Assembly (NCBI GenBank): GCA_022561895.1
Contig: JADFQH010000120.1
Coordinates: forward strand, 1 to 8,450
Reading direction: 5' to 3'
Origin: Methanobacteriota archaeon
GTDB taxonomy: Archaea > Halobacteriota > Halobacteria > Halobacteriales > Halalkalicoccaceae
DNA: 8,450 bases
In this document: positions 7,016-8,450 of the stretch, piece by piece
Numbering within the stretch: the stretch's first letter is position 1
How the letters are laid out: every line of letters begins with the position of its first letter
Notes under the pieces: generated by a model
Seen by the model: the letters and a program-made list of their open reading frames with translations, nothing else
The model's database searches: none
Told to the model about the DNA's origin: nothing
Program-made: the position numbers and the translations under genes

Positions 7016-7026
7016 GGGATAAAACG
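7016..7026 (-). promoter_or_regulatory. Candidate TATA box of the upstream AI-2E gene
   Basis: On the minus strand CGTTTTATCCCC is centred about 29 nt before ATG 6992, in the 65-nt gap after the nucleoside phosphorylase gene. The gene can therefore start its own, probably leaderless or nearly leaderless, transcript. Confidence 0.55.
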
Positions 7027-7057
7027 ATCCGCCAAAAACGGTGGCCGACGACCGATC

Positions 7058-7843
7058 TTACGAGAGCGCAACGACCGCATCCAGCGAGATGCCGATCGCC
7101 CGCTCGACGTTGTTCTTCGCCTTTTCGGGGAGCTCCTCGTCGTCGGTCTCGCCCTTCTGGGTTCCGCGGACGAGGTTGCCATCGACCGTGCAGATCGCAC
7201 CCGCCCGCATGCCCTTGCGCCGTGCGAGGGTGAAGACGGCGGCGGCTTCCATCTCGACCGAGAGGATTCCTGCAGCTTCCCAGCTTTCAACATAGTCGTC
7301 GGTTTCGGCGTAGAAGGCGTCATCGGAGGCGATCGGGCCGACGTGAACCTCCTCAGCGCGGGAACTCCGAGAGTTCCCGCTGGCTTCCGGATCGTCGGGC
7401 GATCCGGAAACACCCCTCGTTTCTGCACTCTCGACCAGCGCCGAAAGGACGCGATAGTCGGGGACCGCCGGATAGGTGACCGACTCGTAGCGCTTCGAGG
7501 TCCCCTCGTCTTTGGCCGCACCCGTCGCGACGATCATGTCCCCGATCTCGATCTCCCGTTGGAGGGCCCCCGTTGTCCCCACCCGAATCACCGTCTCTAC
7601 CCCGACTCGTTCGAGTTCCTCGATCGCGATCGCGGCGGAGGGACAGCCGATCCCGGTCGAACAGATCGTGAGATCCGTTCCATTATAGGTTGCGTTGACG
7701 AGTTTGTACTCGCGGTTTTCCGAAACCAGTTCCGAAGAATCACACTGGCCTGCGATCCGGTCAACCCGGCCGGGATCGCCGGGGATCAACGCGATCTCGT
7801 GTACGTCGCCGTTTTCGACCAAGAGGTGTGGCTGTTTTGCCAT
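7058..7843 (-). CDS. udp: Nucleoside phosphorylase, uridine phosphorylase type
   Basis: A 261-residue cytosolic enzyme of the PNP/UDP phosphorylase family (NP-I fold). It should split uridine or related nucleosides with phosphate into base and (deoxy)ribose-1-phosphate in nucleoside salvage. Visible motifs are the phosphate-binding G22-D-P-G-R26, the strand/turn containing R87-V-G-T-T-G92, and V196-E-M-E199-AAA, where the Glu residues contact the ribose in known structures. ATG 7843 gives the usual MAKQPHLL start and a TATA-like box about 25 nt upstream; longer frames run into unrelated sequence. Residues 145-162 (VSGSPDDPEASGNSRSSR), encoded by two adjacent perfect hairpins, form a low-complexity hydrophilic insert between the helix ending LVESAE and the strand VHVGPIASDD. 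It looks like an in-frame insertion into a surface loop that leaves the catalytic motifs intact. Preference for uridine over purine nucleosides is an inference. Confidence 0.9.
   Translation of the reverse strand: MAKQPHLLVENGDVHEIALIPGDPGRVDRIAGQCDSSELVSENREYKLVNATYNGTDLTICSTGIGCPSAAIAIEELERVGVETVIRVGTTGALQREIEIGDMIVATGAAKDEGTSKRYESVTYPAVPDYRVLSALVESAETRGVSGSPDDPEASGNSRSSRAEEVHVGPIASDDAFYAETDDYVESWEAAGILSVEMEAAAVFTLARRKGMRAGAICTVDGNLVRGTQKGETDDEELPEKAKNNVERAIGISLDAVVALS
7358..7409. repeat. Two adjacent perfect hairpins inside the nucleoside phosphorylase gene
   Basis: Hairpin A: GCGGGAACTC (7358-7367) and GAGTTCCCGC (7371-7380), a 10-bp stem with a 3-nt loop. Hairpin B: TTCCGGATCG (7385-7394) and CGATCCGGAA (7400-7409), a 10-bp stem with a 5-nt loop. 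Four bases separate them. Both lie in frame in the coding sequence and encode residues 145-162, the low-complexity insert of the enzyme. The two stems are unrelated in sequence. Confidence 0.85.
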
Positions 7844-7863
7844 AGATGCGAATCTCGGGGAGC

Positions 7864-7874
7864 GGATAGAAATC
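7864..7874 (-). promoter_or_regulatory. Candidate TATA box of the nucleoside phosphorylase gene
   Basis: GGATTTCTATCC on the minus strand is centred about 25 nt before ATG 7843, again fitting a leaderless mRNA. It sits just after the stop codon (7876-7878) of the truncated minus-strand gene. It is a weaker match to the TTTAWA consensus than the AI-2E promoters. Confidence 0.4.
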
Positions 7875-7875
7875 C

Positions 7876-7935
7876 CTACTGGTACCGCTCGAACAACGTG
7901 TGTTCCTCGGCGATGAGTTCGCTCACGCGAGCCTC
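7876..7935 (-). pseudogene. C-terminal remnant of an unidentified minus-strand gene
   Basis: The minus-strand frame ending with TAG at 7876-7878 closes with EARVSELIAEEHTLFERYQ, an amphipathic helix with normal haloarchaeal codon use that looks like the genuine end of a protein. Above about 7935 the same frame is only the antisense shadow of the DUF7509-like fragment on the plus strand, with unlike composition (Cys, Thr, Asn). The natural upstream part of this gene therefore seems to have been lost at a junction near 7927-7940. It once stood 32 nt upstream of the nucleoside phosphorylase gene in the same direction. I do not recognise the family. Confidence 0.45.
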
Positions 7936-8229
7936 GAATTTGCTCGCGCAAGTAACGCGGTCGTGTTCGTTGTTCCGGGTGGCGGTCGAAATCTCGGCGT
8001 CGGGATCGAGACAGGTGCTGTTCTGGAGGACATCTCCGATCGAGCACGCGAGCGCGTCCTGTTCATTCACGAGGAGGGTGTGAGAAGCGCGATGATCCGC
8101 GCAGTAGCCGATCGATGGGATGGGACCGTTCGGTCCTACGAGGACGATACCGATCTCCATCGAGGGATCCGCCTGTTCACTCGTGATATCATGCGCCGAG
8201 AGGGGACTGGGGGGCTATCGTTCCCCCCG
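7930..8229 (+). pseudogene. Truncated DUF7509-like haloarchaeal protein fragment
   Basis: The plus-strand frame from about 7930 reads LEFARASNAVVFVVPGGGRN, then NLGVGIETGAVLEDI, then RERVLFIHEEGVRSAMIRAV, then WDGTVRSYEDDTDLHRGIRL and FTRDIMRREGTGGLSFPP. This matches my memory of the C-terminal part of DUF7509-type haloarchaeal proteins (usual length about 180 residues, function unknown). The N-terminal half is absent: upstream the frame reaches a stop at 7867-7869 through the C-terminal codons of an opposite-strand gene, and there is no start with a promoter. The frame runs on through the 83-nt hairpin to a stop at 8317-8319, so the C-terminus is probably also altered. The GGGRN segment could contact a nucleotide, but that is speculation. 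Coding character is clear; family name moderately sure; non-functionality inferred from the truncation. Confidence 0.6.
8209..8228. repeat. Short G6/C6 hairpin
   Basis: GGGGGG at 8209-8214 and CCCCCC at 8223-8228 can form a 6-bp GC stem with an 8-nt loop, seven bases before the larger hairpin. It lies in the last codons of the DUF7509-like fragment and could be part of a transcript-end structure, but alone it may be chance. Confidence 0.4.
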
Positions 8230-8235
8230 GCTGAG

Positions 8236-8318
8236 TATACTATCGATCGTAACTGTTTATACGAATTCGCCACCCCGTGTCGGCGAATTCGTGTAAGACA
8301 GTTACGGCCGATAGTATA
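8236..8318. repeat. 83-nt near-perfect hairpin (long inverted repeat)
   Basis: Left arm 8236-8271 and right arm 8282-8318 pair almost throughout around a 10-nt loop. TATACTATCG (8236-8245) pairs with CGATAGTATA (8309-8318), CGTAACTGT (8248-8256) with ACAGTTACG (8298-8306), and ACGAATTCGCC (8261-8271) with its complement (8282-8292). Between these lie one mismatch, three G-T wobbles and one bulged base (8295). It is AT-richer than its surroundings and separates the DUF7509-like plus-strand fragment from a possible minus-strand gene end. No sequence is shared with the 80-nt hairpin at 3985. It may be a palindromic mobile element (MITE-like) or a bidirectional terminator. I saw no convincing target-site duplication. 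Confidence 0.85.
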
Positions 8319-8321
8319 GTA

Positions 8322-8450
8322 CACCGCACCACAGACGAGCCCAGTCATCACGACATCGAGTCCGTGGTCGAGGATCTCGAACGTTTCGCTCGGGTAAACA
8401 CCGCCAACGGAAAGCAGGCCGGTCGCACTTCTGATTGTTCGATGAGCGCA
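8322..8450 (-). CDS. Possible C-terminal part of a minus-strand membrane protein (5' end outside window)
   Basis: A minus-strand frame is open from the window edge and reads TGLLSVGGVYPSETFEILDH followed by GLDVVMTGLVCGAVYYTIGRN, the latter a plausible transmembrane helix with a positively charged end. It then enters the right arm of the 83-nt hairpin and continues, unlike coding sequence, to TAG at 8136-8138, so the native C-terminus has probably been replaced or ends in the hairpin. I do not recognise the family. The opposite strand in codon register also reads as acidic open frame (EPSHHDIESVVEDLERFARV), and third-position GC is similar in both (about 63% minus, 69% plus by hand count). 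Strand is therefore unsettled and confidence low. Confidence 0.3.

Noticed and set aside
6009..7233. Long plus-strand open frames opposite the AI-2E gene
   Set aside because: Extreme Glu/Asp/Arg or Ser/Arg composition without pattern, mirroring the hydrophobic minus-strand codons; antisense shadows.
5923..7521. A 532-codon minus-strand open frame across the AI-2E and phosphorylase genes
   Set aside because: It is very rich in Arg, Ser and Pro and runs out of register over three genes with clear family motifs. It is a frame shadow of GC-rich coding sequence.
7343..8083. A 246-codon plus-strand frame opposite the nucleoside phosphorylase
   Set aside because: It lies antisense to a gene with clear catalytic motifs and lacks a start context or recognisable domain.
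7876..8160. A 94-codon minus-strand frame taken as one intact small protein
   Set aside because: Only its last 20 or so codons look coding. The rest is antisense to the DUF7509-like fragment, which has much stronger coding character.
3985..8318. The two 80-83-nt hairpins as copies of one repeat family
   Set aside because: Neither the arms nor the loops share sequence; only size and shape are alike.
8234..8321. A 4-bp direct repeat (AGTA at 8234-8237 and 8318-8321) as a target-site duplication
   Set aside because: It overlaps the ends of the paired arms and would make the proposed termini non-complementary, and four bases can match by chance.
1..8450. CRISPR array, tRNA, rRNA or transposase gene
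   Set aside because: No regularly spaced direct repeats, cloverleaf-like sequence, rRNA signature or transposase motif was seen on reading both strands.

Overview
The window looks like haloarchaeal chromosome (class Halobacteria). It is GC-rich, its proteins carry many Asp and Glu residues, genes are packed on both strands, and most genes that head a unit have an archaeal TATA-like box about 25-29 nt before the ATG, as expected for leaderless mRNAs. Shine-Dalgarno-like stretches appear mainly before genes that overlap an upstream gene.

Layout. Positions 1-3985 (+) hold an ion-handling block: the C-terminal part of a CPA2/Kef-type cation:proton antiporter, a second complete paralogous antiporter overlapping it by 8 nt, and a K+-channel protein with a TVGYGD selectivity filter. 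All three end in a Rossmann-type TrkA-N/RCK domain. An 80-nt imperfect hairpin (3985-4064) follows. Next comes a lower-GC two-gene unit (4109-4910, +): a nucleotidyltransferase-fold protein and a 73-residue charged helical protein, overlapping like a toxin-antitoxin pair. Positions 4935-6992 (-) hold two tandem AI-2E/PerM-family membrane proteins of identical length (332 aa), each with its own very similar promoter. Positions 7058-7843 (-) encode a uridine-phosphorylase-type nucleoside phosphorylase, interrupted in frame by two back-to-back perfect hairpins.

The right end (7876-8450) looks like a rearrangement scar. It contains the last codons of an unknown minus-strand gene, an internal piece of a haloarchaeal conserved protein (DUF7509-like) on the plus strand, an 83-nt near-perfect hairpin (8236-8318), and what may be the end of a minus-strand membrane-protein gene running off the window.

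How the genes work together: the left block probably couples Na+/K+/H+ exchange and K+ flux to nucleotide or NAD(H) state through TrkA-N domains, a natural fit for a salt-in halophile. The other genes (AI-2E pair, nucleoside salvage, NTase pair) are separate units. No RNA genes, CRISPR arrays, transposase genes or origins were seen. Family assignments rest on motif recognition by eye; no database search was run.
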